DNA of 13,941 nt from Pseudomonadota bacterium (GTDB lineage: Bacteria; Pseudomonadota; Gammaproteobacteria; Xanthomonadales; Xanthomonadaceae), in the NCBI GenBank assembly GCA_019348095.1, contig JAHWKC010000025.1, positions 1 through 13,941 of the forward strand, read 5' to 3'. This document shows, piece by piece, positions 1 through 7,349 of this stretch. How positions within the stretch are numbered: the first letter of the stretch is position 1; each line of letters begins with the position of its first letter. Both the position numbers and the translations under genes were made by a program. The notes under the pieces were generated by a model. It saw only the letters and a program-made list of their open reading frames with translations, ran no database searches and had not been told where the DNA came from.

Positions 1-14
1 GCTCGCTGCGCGAG

Positions 15-32
15 CTGTCAATGGTCAGTCAA
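15..32 (+). promoter_or_regulatory. Candidate Pho box at the left edge
   Basis: Two heptamers, CTGTCAA and CAGTCAA, start 11 bp apart with the 4-bp spacer TGGT. They match the PhoB direct-repeat consensus CTGTCAT at 6/7 and 5/7 positions. The site lies about 160 bp upstream of phoB and could serve phoB or a gene left of the window. The match is by eye and short, so chance cannot be excluded. Confidence 0.35.
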
Positions 33-86
33 GCTCACGCCAACAGCGGCATCGAACCCAGCTGTCGCTGTTGCTATCCACTTACA

Positions 87-101
87 GGCGGCGCAGCCGC
101 C
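87..101. other. Small GC-rich hairpin upstream of phoB
   Basis: GGCGGC and GCCGCC form a perfect 6-bp stem around the loop GCA. It could end a transcript entering from the left. No T-run follows directly, so it is not a classical intrinsic terminator. Positions 1-192 show no convincing gene and are less GC-biased than the coding regions. Confidence 0.3.
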
Positions 102-126
102 GACTTACTGTTTACCGACTCACCCA

Positions 127-160
127 CTGTCACCACTGCGTCACAAAACGGTAGTGTACT
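127..160 (+). promoter_or_regulatory. Candidate Pho box and -10 for phoB
   Basis: CTGTCAC (127-133) and GCGTCAC (138-144) are separated by CACT, giving the 11-bp phase expected of PhoB half-sites. In PhoB-activated promoters the box replaces the -35. Ten bases after the box, TGTACT (155-160) is a fair -10 match (4/6). The GTG start of phoB follows at 193. Autoregulation of phoBR through a Pho box is known in enterobacteria; here it is inferred from sequence. Confidence 0.5.
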
Positions 161-192
161 GACGGCGCTCAGCAACCCAGCCCGGTGACCGC

Positions 193-900
193 GTGCAAAA
201 GCGCATATTGATCGTCGAGGACGAACCCGCCATCCGCGACATGGTCGCCTTCGCCCTACGCAAGGGCGAGTACCAGCCGGTCCAGGCCGGCGATGCGCGC
301 GAAGCGCAGAACGCGATTGCCGACCACGTCCCCGACCTCATCCTGCTGGACTGGATGCTGCCCGGCAGCAGCGGCCTGGAACTGGCCCGGCGCTGGCGCA
401 AGGACCCGCTCACGCGCGAGGTGCCGATCATCATGCTGACTGCGCGCGGCGAGGAGAACGACCGGGTCAGCGGACTGGAGGCCGGAGTCGACGACTATGT
501 GGTCAAGCCGTTTTCGGCGCGCGAACTGCTGGCGCGCATCCGCGCGGTGCTGCGGCGCTCGCGTGATGACGAAGAGGACGGCAGCGTCCGGATCGGTCCG
601 CTGCGCATCGACGGCGCCGCGCACCGGGTGTTCGCCCACGCCGAGGGCAGCGAGCAACCGGTGCAGATCGGTCCCACCGAATACCGGCTGCTGCATTTCT
701 TCATGACCCACGCCGAGCGCGTGTACTCGCGCACGCAGCTGCTCGACCATGTCTGGGGCGGCAGCGTGTACGTCGAGGAGCGCACGGTCGACGTGCACAT
801 CCGCCGCCTGCGCAAGACGCTGGAGCCTTATCAGATCGACGGTATGGTGCAGACGGTGCGGGGCGCCGGATATCGCTTCTCGGCATCGGTGGAAGCGTGA
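193..900 (+). CDS. phoB: Phosphate regulon response regulator PhoB
   Basis: This 235-residue OmpR/PhoB-family response regulator should be phosphorylated by PhoR under phosphate limitation and then bind Pho boxes to activate transcription. The receiver domain (about 3-120) has the acidic pair E9/D10, phospho-acceptor D53 in the PhoB-typical LLDWMLPG context, T83 and K105. The C-terminal winged-helix domain (about 135-232) has the family pattern ERTVDVHIRRLRKTLE and ends with VRGAGYRFS. Length is normal for PhoB (about 229 in E. coli). The start is GTG; the first ATG in frame (241) lies inside the receiver core, so it would remove the acidic pocket. There is no strong Shine-Dalgarno. A candidate Pho box lies about 50 bp upstream, and phoR follows after 131 bp containing a repeat. 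Confidence 0.95.
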   Translation: MQKRILIVEDEPAIRDMVAFALRKGEYQPVQAGDAREAQNAIADHVPDLILLDWMLPGSSGLELARRWRKDPLTREVPIIMLTARGEENDRVSGLEAGVDDYVVKPFSARELLARIRAVLRRSRDDEEDGSVRIGPLRIDGAAHRVFAHAEGSEQPVQIGPTEYRLLHFFMTHAERVYSRTQLLDHVWGGSVYVEERTVDVHIRRLRKTLEPYQIDGMVQTVRGAGYRFSASVEA

Positions 901-909
901 GCGCGCGCG

Positions 910-996
910 GTAGAGTCGAGCCTGCCCGGCCGCCTCTTGCTCGACCTCTCGCCCGGCTGGCCCTTGCACGCGGCAGCGGAGCAAGCTCCGCTCTAC
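910..996. repeat. REP/SMAG-like palindrome pair between phoB and phoR
   Basis: A 24-bp palindrome at 973-996 has the perfect 8-bp stem AGCGGAGC/GCTCCGCT around AA and ends in CTCTAC. Upstream in opposite orientation, GTAGAG (910-915) begins a degenerate partner in which GTCGAGC (915-921) can pair with GCTCGAC (939-945). The outer GTAGAG/CTCTAC ends match the GTAG ends of the other two pairs in this window. Such palindromes are known in Xanthomonadaceae intergenic regions, and one here may change the phoB:phoR mRNA ratio. Confidence 0.7.
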
Positions 997-1031
997 ACCC
1001 ACAGGTCGCCGCCCGCCCTTAGACTTGGCCC

Positions 1032-2366
1032 ATGCCATCCCGCGCCCGCACCGCCTGGTTTCGTACGCTCGGCCAGCTTGCCCTGATCCTGGCGGTGGCC
1101 GCGCTGCTCGGCATGCTTGTCGATCAGGTGTGGCCGATGCTCGCCGTGGCCGCGCTGGGCGTGGTTGTCTGGCACCACTGGCGGCTGCGCGGCGTGTTGC
1201 TGCGGCTGGCCGCACGGCAGCGGCTGGCGGCGCCGTCCGGCACGGGCGTCTGGAGCGAGCTCGATCGGCTGCTCCACCGCAGCCAGTACGAGACCCAGGC
1301 CCGGCAACGGCGCCTGATCGAGATGCTGCGCGCCTACCGCGCCGCCGCGGCGGCCCTGCCCGATGCGATCATCGTGGTCGACCGCGACAGCCAGCGCGTG
1401 CTGTGGTTCAGCGAGGCCGCCACCCCGCTGCTCGGCCTGCGCTACCCGCACGACATCGGCGCCTCGCTGGTGCAGCGGCTGCAACCGCTGCCGTTGGCAC
1501 GCTGGATGGCCGGTGGGCGCACCGTCGAGCCACTGGAAACGCCTTCGCCGCTCAACACCTCCATCACCCTGAGCCTGCGGCTGATCCCGTATTCCGAGCA
1601 CCTGTGGCTGCTGGTCGCGCGCGATGTCAGCCGCCTGCTGCAACTGGAGCAGATGCGTCGCGACTTCGTCGCCAACGTCTCGCACGAGCTGCGCACGCCG
1701 CTGACGGTGGTGCACGGCTACCTCGACATGCTCGATGCGGCCGAACACCCCGACTGGGCGCCGATCCTGGCCGAGATGCAGCGCCAGTCGCAGCGCATGA
1801 CGCAACTGGTCGAGGACCTGCTGACCCTGTCGCGGCTGGAGTCGCAGGACAGCCTGCCGGCCGAGGAAACCGTCTCGATGGGGCCGATGCTGCACACGCT
1901 GCGCCGCGAGGCCAACGCACTCAGCCAGGGCCGCCACGAGATCGTGCTCGATGACCGCATCCAGGTCGACCTGTTCGGCTCGAACAAGGAGTTGCACAGC
2001 GCGTTCTCCAACCTGGTCAGCAACGCGGTGCGCTACACCCCGGCCGGCGGCACGGTGACGATCGGCTTTCTGCAGGACGAGGCCTCCGGCGATCGCGAGG
2101 GCGTAGTGCTGGCGGTCAGCGACAGCGGCTACGGCATTCCGCCACACCACCTGCCGCGCATCACCGAACGCTTCTACCGGGTCTCCACCAGCCGCTCGCG
2201 CGAGAGCGGCGGCACCGGGCTGGGATTGGCGATCGTCAAGCACGTCCTGAACCTGCACCAGGCACGGCTCTCGATCGCCAGTGAAGTCGGCCGCGGCAGC
2301 ACCTTCTCCTGCCACTTCGGCGGCGAGCGCGTGCGTCGGCGCGAAGCTGCGGAGGCCACTGCATGA
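1032..2366 (+). CDS. phoR: Phosphate regulon sensor histidine kinase PhoR
   Basis: This 444-residue inner-membrane histidine kinase is the partner of PhoB. It has two closely spaced hydrophobic segments (about 14-31 and 33-47) with almost no periplasmic loop, as in PhoR, so sensing probably goes through the cytoplasmic PAS-like region (about 105-190) and the Pst/PhoU proteins, which are not in this window. The HisKA domain carries phospho-acceptor H218 in VSHELRTPL. The ATPase domain has the N box around N331, D364 in DSGYGIP, and GGTGLGL at 393-399. Length fits the family (431 in E. coli). No good Shine-Dalgarno precedes the ATG. Its TGA overlaps the ppk1 ATG, so translation of the two is probably coupled. 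Confidence 0.95.
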   Translation: MPSRARTAWFRTLGQLALILAVAALLGMLVDQVWPMLAVAALGVVVWHHWRLRGVLLRLAARQRLAAPSGTGVWSELDRLLHRSQYETQARQRRLIEMLRAYRAAAAALPDAIIVVDRDSQRVLWFSEAATPLLGLRYPHDIGASLVQRLQPLPLARWMAGGRTVEPLETPSPLNTSITLSLRLIPYSEHLWLLVARDVSRLLQLEQMRRDFVANVSHELRTPLTVVHGYLDMLDAAEHPDWAPILAEMQRQSQRMTQLVEDLLTLSRLESQDSLPAEETVSMGPMLHTLRREANALSQGRHEIVLDDRIQVDLFGSNKELHSAFSNLVSNAVRYTPAGGTVTIGFLQDEASGDREGVVLAVSDSGYGIPPHHLPRITERFYRVSTSRSRESGGTGLGLAIVKHVLNLHQARLSIASEVGRGSTFSCHFGGERVRRREAAEATA

Positions 2367-4468
2367 CCCGGAAGAACGACGAGTCCGAGCGCAGCGCGAA
2401 ATCCGCGGGCGAGCCCGACCCGCTGCGCGATCCTTCGCTGTACTTCAACCGTGAGCTGTCGCAGCTGGACTTCAACTTCCGCGTGCTCGCCCAGGCGCAG
2501 GACCCGCAGATGCCTTTGCTGGAGCGGCTGCGCTACCTGTGCATTTCCTGCACCAACCTCGACGAATTCTTCGAGATCCGCGCCGGCACCCTGCGCCATG
2601 CACAGGATCTCGGACTGACCCCGGGTCCGGATGCGCTGGCACCGGCGGCGGTGCTGTCGCGGATCCACGACCGCGCCGCCGACCTGGTGGACGCCCAATA
2701 CGAGTGCTGGAACGACGTGCTGCGCCCCGCGCTGGACCAAGCCGGCGTGCGCGTGCTCGCCCGCGACAGCTGGAACTGGAAGCAGACCCGCTGGCTGCGC
2801 GCGTACTTCCGCGACGAGGTCATGCCGGTGCTGTCGCCGCTGGGGCTGGACCCGGCGCACCCGTTCCCCAAGATCCTCAACAAGTCGCTGAACATAGTCG
2901 TCGTGCTGGAAGGCCGCGACGCGTTCGGGCGCGACGGCAACCTGGCGATCGTGCGCGCGCCGCGCTCGCTGCCGCGCATCATCCAGATCCCCCAGCACAT
3001 CTCCGGCGGTCCGCACGACTTCGTCTTTCTGTCGGCAGTGCTGTCGAGCTTCGTCGATGAACTGTTCCCGGGCATGCAGGTCAAGGGCGCGTACCAGTTC
3101 CGCGTGACCCGCAACTCCGAGCTGCTGGTCGACGAGGAGGAGGTGGACAACATCGCGCTGGCTCTGCGCGACGAGCTGGTCGGCCGCGGCTACCTGCGCG
3201 CGGTGCGGCTGGAGATCGCCGGACAGTGCCCCGAGCCGATCGTGCGCAGCCTGCTGAAGAACTTCGACCTCAACGAGAACGCGGTGTACCGCATCAACGG
3301 CCCGGTCAATCTCAACCGGGTGATCCAGGTCTATGACCTGGTGGCCCGTCCGGACCTGAAATTCCCACCCTTCCAGCCGCGGCTGATGGTGGGCGTGGAT
3401 GCGATGTTCGACCGCATCGGCCAGGGCGACGTGCTGCTGCACCATCCCTTCGATGCGTTCGCGCCGGTGCTGGAGCTGCTGCGCCAGGCGGCCGAGGATC
3501 CGAGCGTGCTGGCGATCAAGCAGACCCTGTACCGCGCCGGCAAGGACTCGCCGATCGTCGAGCAGCTGGTGCAGGCCGCGCGCAACGGCAAGGACGTGAC
3601 GGTGGTGGTCGAGCTGCGCGCGCGCTTCGACGAGGAGGCCAACCTGGACTTCGCCGATCGCCTGCAGGAGGCCGGGGTGCAGGTCGTCTACGGCGTGGTC
3701 GGCTACAAGACCCACGCCAAGATGCTGCTGATCGTGCGCCGCGAGGGCCGCCAGCTGCGTCGCTACGTGCACCTGGGCACCGGCAACTACCACGCCGGCA
3801 ATGCCCGCGTGTACACCGATTTCGGGCTGATCAGCGCCAACCCCGACATCGGCAACGACGTGCACCTGATCTTCCAGCAGTTATCGGGCCTGGCTCCGGC
3901 CATCAAGCTGAAATGCCTGATGCAGGCCCCGTTCACGCTGCACGCCGGCGTGCTGATGCGGATCGATCGCGAGACGCGCAACGCGCGAGCCGGGCAACCC
4001 GCGCGCATCGTCGCCAAGATGAACGCACTCAACGAGCCGCAGGTGGTGCGCGCGCTGTACCGCGCCTCTCAGGCAGGAGTGCAGATCGAGTTGATCGTGC
4101 GCGGCGCCTGCACGTTGCGGCCCGGCGTTCCGGGCATTTCCGACAACATCCGGGTGCGCTCCATCGTCGGGCGTTTCCTCGAGCACAGCCGGGTGTACTG
4201 GTTCGCCAACGGCGGCCAGCCCGACCTGTTCGCGGCCAGCGCCGACTGGCTGGAGCGCAACCTGCTGCGGCGGGTCGAGGTCGGCTTCCCAATCCTCAAT
4301 CCCGACCTCGCGATGCGCATCACCGACGAGGCGATCGGCAACTACCTGACCGACAACTGCAACGCCTGGGAGCTGCAGCCCGACGGCGAGTACCTGCGCC
4401 TGGTGCCGCCAGCCGACGCCACGCCCCATTCCGCGCAAGCCGCGCTGCTGGCCAAGATCTGCACATGA
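2363..4468 (+). CDS. ppk1: Polyphosphate kinase 1
   Basis: The 701-residue enzyme reversibly transfers the ATP gamma-phosphate to inorganic polyphosphate. The N-terminal domain begins with the hallmark YFNRELSQLDFN and continues with CTNLDEFFEIR. The two phospholipase-D-like catalytic domains follow. H451 in YKTHAKM corresponds to the autophosphorylated histidine (H435 in E. coli) and H470 in VHLGTGNYH to H454; the spacing of 19 is conserved. PPK1 signatures IKQTLYRAG and ARFDEEANLDFADRL are present. Length is near the usual 690-700. The gene starts inside the phoR stop (ATGA) and its own TGA overlaps the ppx ATG. This makes one translationally coupled unit linking phosphate sensing to polyphosphate metabolism, probably transcribed from the phoB promoter. 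Confidence 0.97.
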   Translation: MTRKNDESERSAKSAGEPDPLRDPSLYFNRELSQLDFNFRVLAQAQDPQMPLLERLRYLCISCTNLDEFFEIRAGTLRHAQDLGLTPGPDALAPAAVLSRIHDRAADLVDAQYECWNDVLRPALDQAGVRVLARDSWNWKQTRWLRAYFRDEVMPVLSPLGLDPAHPFPKILNKSLNIVVVLEGRDAFGRDGNLAIVRAPRSLPRIIQIPQHISGGPHDFVFLSAVLSSFVDELFPGMQVKGAYQFRVTRNSELLVDEEEVDNIALALRDELVGRGYLRAVRLEIAGQCPEPIVRSLLKNFDLNENAVYRINGPVNLNRVIQVYDLVARPDLKFPPFQPRLMVGVDAMFDRIGQGDVLLHHPFDAFAPVLELLRQAAEDPSVLAIKQTLYRAGKDSPIVEQLVQAARNGKDVTVVVELRARFDEEANLDFADRLQEAGVQVVYGVVGYKTHAKMLLIVRREGRQLRRYVHLGTGNYHAGNARVYTDFGLISANPDIGNDVHLIFQQLSGLAPAIKLKCLMQAPFTLHAGVLMRIDRETRNARAGQPARIVAKMNALNEPQVVRALYRASQAGVQIELIVRGACTLRPGVPGISDNIRVRSIVGRFLEHSRVYWFANGGQPDLFAASADWLERNLLRRVEVGFPILNPDLAMRITDEAIGNYLTDNCNAWELQPDGEYLRLVPPADATPHSAQAALLAKICT

Positions 4469-5994
4469 ACGGACTGCTGCACACCGCGCCATTGCCGCTG
4501 CAGGACGGCGACCTGCTGGCCGCGGTCGATCTGGGTTCCAACAGCTTCCATATGGTCGTCTCGCGCTACCTGCTCGGGCAGTTGCGCACCGTCGACCGGC
4601 TGCGCGAGCCGGTACGGCTGGCCGAGGGGCTGGACCGCAAGGGTGGGCTGTCGGCCGATGCGCGTTCGCGCGCGCTCGACTGCCTGTCGCGGTTCGGCCA
4701 GCGCGTACGCGACATCCCGCCGCAGCGCGTGCGTGCGCTGGCGACCAACACCGTGCGCCGGCTGGCCTCGCCGCAGGCCTTCCTGATGCCGGCCGAGAGT
4801 GCGCTGGGGCATGCGATCGAAGTGGTGGCCGGGCGCGAGGAGGCGCGGCTGGTCTACCTCGGCGTCGCCCACGCGCAGCCGCCCAAGGAGGGCCACCTGC
4901 GCCTGGTGATCGATATTGGCGGCGGTTCGACCGAATGCATCATCGGCGCCGGTTTCGAGGCGATCGAGCGCGAGAGCCTGCAGGTCGGCTGTGTCGCCAG
5001 CACCCGGCGGTTCTTCGGCACCGGCAAGTTGTCGAGCAAGCGCTGGCACGCGGCGGTGGCCGAGATCGCCGCGGAATTCCAGCAGTTCGCCGGCACCTAC
5101 CGCAGCCTCGGCTGGGACGAGGTAATCGGCACTTCGGGTACCAACAAGGCGATCGGCGAGATCTGCGCGGCGATGAAGCTGACCAAGGGCGCGGTCACCG
5201 CCGAGGCACTGCCGCAGGTCCGCGATCGGCTGCTGCAGGCCGCGCGCATCGAGGACATCGACCTGCCCGGGCTGTCACCGGACCGCCGTCCGGTGATCGC
5301 CGGCGGGGTGCTGGTGCTGGAGGCCGCCTTCGAGGCGCTGGGGCTGCAGCGCATGATGGTCAGCAAGGCGGCGATGCGCGAGGGCATGCTCCACGACATG
5401 CTCGGCCGTGGCGGCGCCAACGACCCGCGCGAGGCGTCGGTGGCGGCGCTGATGCACCGCTATGGCATCGACGCCACCCAGGCCGCGCGGGTGGAGGCCA
5501 CCGCGTTGCGGCTGTTCGCGCAGGTCGCGCAAGCCTGGCAACTGGTCGACGACGACCGCCTGATGCTGGTGCGCGCCGCGCGCCTGCACGAGCTCGGCCT
5601 GACCATCGCGCATAGTCAATATCACGTGCACGGCTCCTACGTGGTCGAGCATTCCGACATCGCCGGTTTCTCGCGCCAGCAGCAACAGTTCCTGGCCGCG
5701 CTGATCCGTACCCATCGCCGGCGCATCCCCAAGAGCGCGTTCGATGCCCTGCCCGACCGGCTGCTCGCGCCGGTCCGCCGCAGCGCCGCCCTGCTGCGCC
5801 TGGCGGTGCTGCTGCACCGCGCCCACGAGGCCGACCCGATCCCGCAGCTGGACCTGCAGGCCGAAGGCGACGGCCTGCGGCTGACGCTGGCCAGGCGCTG
5901 GCTCGACGCGCGCCCGCTGCTCAAGGCCGACCTGCACGGCGAGCCCGAGGACGCCGCCGACCTCGGCATCACGCTGGCGATCGAGACCGCGTAG
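4465..5994 (+). CDS. ppx: Exopolyphosphatase (Ppx/GppA family)
   Basis: This 509-residue enzyme should remove terminal phosphate from polyphosphate, opposing Ppk1. The first ATPase-like domain has DLGSNSFHMVV (from D22); the second phosphate loop is DIGGGSTE (from D150). The catalytic glutamate region GREEARLVYLG has E125/E126. The C-terminal half carries the HD-like domain, with LHELGLTIAHSQYHVHGSYVVEHS around residues 372-396. Length matches Ppx (513 in E. coli). The ATG at 4465 was chosen because the Ppx N-terminus begins there and it overlaps the ppk1 stop. The frame is open back to 3913, but that extension lies inside ppk1 and encodes low-complexity, arginine-rich peptide. GppA-type guanosine pentaphosphatase activity is possible, but linkage to ppk1 favours Ppx. 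Confidence 0.95.
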   Translation: MNGLLHTAPLPLQDGDLLAAVDLGSNSFHMVVSRYLLGQLRTVDRLREPVRLAEGLDRKGGLSADARSRALDCLSRFGQRVRDIPPQRVRALATNTVRRLASPQAFLMPAESALGHAIEVVAGREEARLVYLGVAHAQPPKEGHLRLVIDIGGGSTECIIGAGFEAIERESLQVGCVASTRRFFGTGKLSSKRWHAAVAEIAAEFQQFAGTYRSLGWDEVIGTSGTNKAIGEICAAMKLTKGAVTAEALPQVRDRLLQAARIEDIDLPGLSPDRRPVIAGGVLVLEAAFEALGLQRMMVSKAAMREGMLHDMLGRGGANDPREASVAALMHRYGIDATQAARVEATALRLFAQVAQAWQLVDDDRLMLVRAARLHELGLTIAHSQYHVHGSYVVEHSDIAGFSRQQQQFLAALIRTHRRRIPKSAFDALPDRLLAPVRRSAALLRLAVLLHRAHEADPIPQLDLQAEGDGLRLTLARRWLDARPLLKADLHGEPEDAADLGITLAIETA

Positions 5995-5997
5995 GGC

Positions 5998-6035
5998 GGC
6001 CAGACCCGGGCGACGGCCGAAGCTCGCCGGTGGCC
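5998..6035 (+). terminator. Possible stem-loop terminator after ppx
   Basis: Nested inverted repeats GGCCA/TGGCC (5998-6002 and 6031-6035) and GGCGA/TCGCC (6009-6013 and 6024-6028) begin four bases after the ppx stop. There is no T-run, so this would be a weak or factor-assisted terminator. It may be only GC-rich self-complementarity. Confidence 0.25.
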
Positions 6036-6117
6036 CCGTGCCCGCGTGATCGGCATCGCCGCGCGCGAACCGAGCCAAGAGCGTCCGCAATCGTCCGGGC
6101 CAATGTGCTACCGCGCC

Positions 6118-6157
6118 ATGTCACGTCCGGGTCATCCCACTGACACTGCGGTTTCAT
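6118..6157 (+). promoter_or_regulatory. Four-unit Pho box array upstream of the glycosyltransferase
   Basis: Four heptamers start exactly 11 bp apart: ATGTCAC (6118), GGGTCAT (6129), CTGACAC (6140) and GTTTCAT (6151). Each matches the PhoB consensus CTGTCAT at 5 of 7 positions, and each is followed by a 4-bp spacer. Four in-phase units fit two adjacent PhoB dimer sites. The array ends 43 bp before the ATG at 6201. I see no convincing -10 downstream. Phase and location make this the best regulatory site in the window, though unproven. Confidence 0.6.
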
Positions 6158-6200
6158 CCGATCAACGCAAGCTGCCCGCCGACGCCGGAGGGGCTCACGC

Positions 6201-7349
6201 ATGCGCTACGCGATCGTCACCGAGACCTATCCCCCGGAAGTCAACGGCGTCGCGCTGACCGTGCAGGGGCTGGAGCTCGGTCTGCGCGCACGCGGCCACC
6301 GGGTCGACCTGGTGCGCCCGCGCCAGGCGGCCGATGGCGACGGCGGGACCCATGAGATGCTGGTGCGCGGCATGCCGCTGCCGCGCTATCCGGGGCTGCG
6401 GCTGGGCCTGCCGGCCACCGCGCGACTCGCGGCGCAGTGGCGGCACGCGCGGCCGGATGCGGTGTATGTCGCCACCGAAGGGCCGCTCGGCTGGTCGGCG
6501 CTGCGCGCGGCCAGGCGGCTCGGCATTCCGGTCGCGACCGGCTTCCACACCCGCTTCGATCACTACATGCGCGACTATGGCTTCGGTTGGCTGAGCGGCG
6601 CCGCGCTGGGCTGGATGCGCCGTTTCCACAACCGCGCCGACGCGACGCTGGTGCCGACGCGCGAACTGGCGGCGTTGCTGCAGGCAAGCGGCTTTGCCCG
6701 CCCGGTGCGGCTGCCGCGTGCGGTCGACACCCGCGCGTTCGATCCGGCGCGGCGCGATCCGGCGTTGCGCGCGCAATGGGGCGTGGGCGAGCAAGGCTTC
6801 GCTGCGATCTACGTCGGCCGCATCGCCGCGGAGAAGAATCTCGATCTCGCCGTGCGCGCATTCCGCCGCCTGCAGCGCGCGCGTGCCGATGCGCGTTTCG
6901 TATGGGTCGGCGACGGACCGGCGCGCTCGCAACTGCAGGCGGCGCATCCGGACTTCATCTTCTGCGGGGTGCAACGCGGTGCGGACCTGCCGCGGCATTT
7001 CGCCAGCGGCGACCTGTTCCTGTTCCCGAGCCACAGCGAGACCTTCGGCAACGTGACGCTGGAGGCCATGGCCAGCGGCGTGCCGACGGTGGCGTTCGAT
7101 TACGGTGCGGCGCGCGAGCACCTGCGCGACGGGCTGCACGGTGCGGCGATCGCCGACGGCGACGACGCGGGGTTCATCGCCGCCGCCGCGCGCATCGCCG
7201 GCGACGAGGCCGGCCGCGCGGCGATGTCACGCGCCACACGCGCGGCGACCGCAGGCCTGCGCCCCGAGCAGGTCGCGGCCGATCTGGACGTGCTGCTGGA
7301 AGGCCTTGCCCATTCCGGACGACACCATGAATCGACTGCCTCTGCATAA
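6201..7349 (+). CDS. GT4-family glycosyltransferase
   Basis: This 382-residue retaining GT-B enzyme resembles the MgtA/PimB-like branch of family 4, which transfers hexose (often mannose or glucose) from a nucleotide sugar to a lipid or glycan. The N-terminal half starts with the acceptor-side motif TETYPPEVNGVA and has the GFHTRFDHY segment. The C-terminal half has VGRIAAEKNL with R207 and K212, expected to bind donor phosphates, and the EX7E motif, E280 and E288, in SETFGNVTLEA. No membrane helix is obvious, so it is probably cytoplasmic or peripheral. A good Shine-Dalgarno (GGAGG, 6187-6191) supports the ATG. A Pho-box array is upstream and the PAP2 gene overlaps its end by 23 bp. A diacylglycerol acceptor is inferred from context; the true donor and acceptor cannot be read from sequence. 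Confidence 0.88.
   Translation: MRYAIVTETYPPEVNGVALTVQGLELGLRARGHRVDLVRPRQAADGDGGTHEMLVRGMPLPRYPGLRLGLPATARLAAQWRHARPDAVYVATEGPLGWSALRAARRLGIPVATGFHTRFDHYMRDYGFGWLSGAALGWMRRFHNRADATLVPTRELAALLQASGFARPVRLPRAVDTRAFDPARRDPALRAQWGVGEQGFAAIYVGRIAAEKNLDLAVRAFRRLQRARADARFVWVGDGPARSQLQAAHPDFIFCGVQRGADLPRHFASGDLFLFPSHSETFGNVTLEAMASGVPTVAFDYGAAREHLRDGLHGAAIADGDDAGFIAAAARIAGDEAGRAAMSRATRAATAGLRPEQVAADLDVLLEGLAHSGRHHESTASA

Noticed and set aside
1..15. Inverted repeat GCTCG/CGAGC at the left edge
   Set aside because: Only five bp and cut by the window edge; not enough to call a terminator or repeat.
1..192. End of an upstream gene
   Set aside because: All three + frames are open for most of this stretch, but codon bias is unlike the neighbouring genes and no family is recognisable.
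993..2315. A 440-codon minus-strand frame opposite phoR
   Set aside because: Antisense shadow; composition typical of mirrored GC-rich codons.
2174..3865. A 563-codon minus-strand frame opposite phoR and ppk1
   Set aside because: Antisense shadow of two well-supported genes; no recognisable domain.
3913..4464. Upstream extension of ppx
   Set aside because: It lies within ppk1, is arginine-rich and has no Ppx similarity; the ATG at 4465 fits the family and the ATGA overlap.
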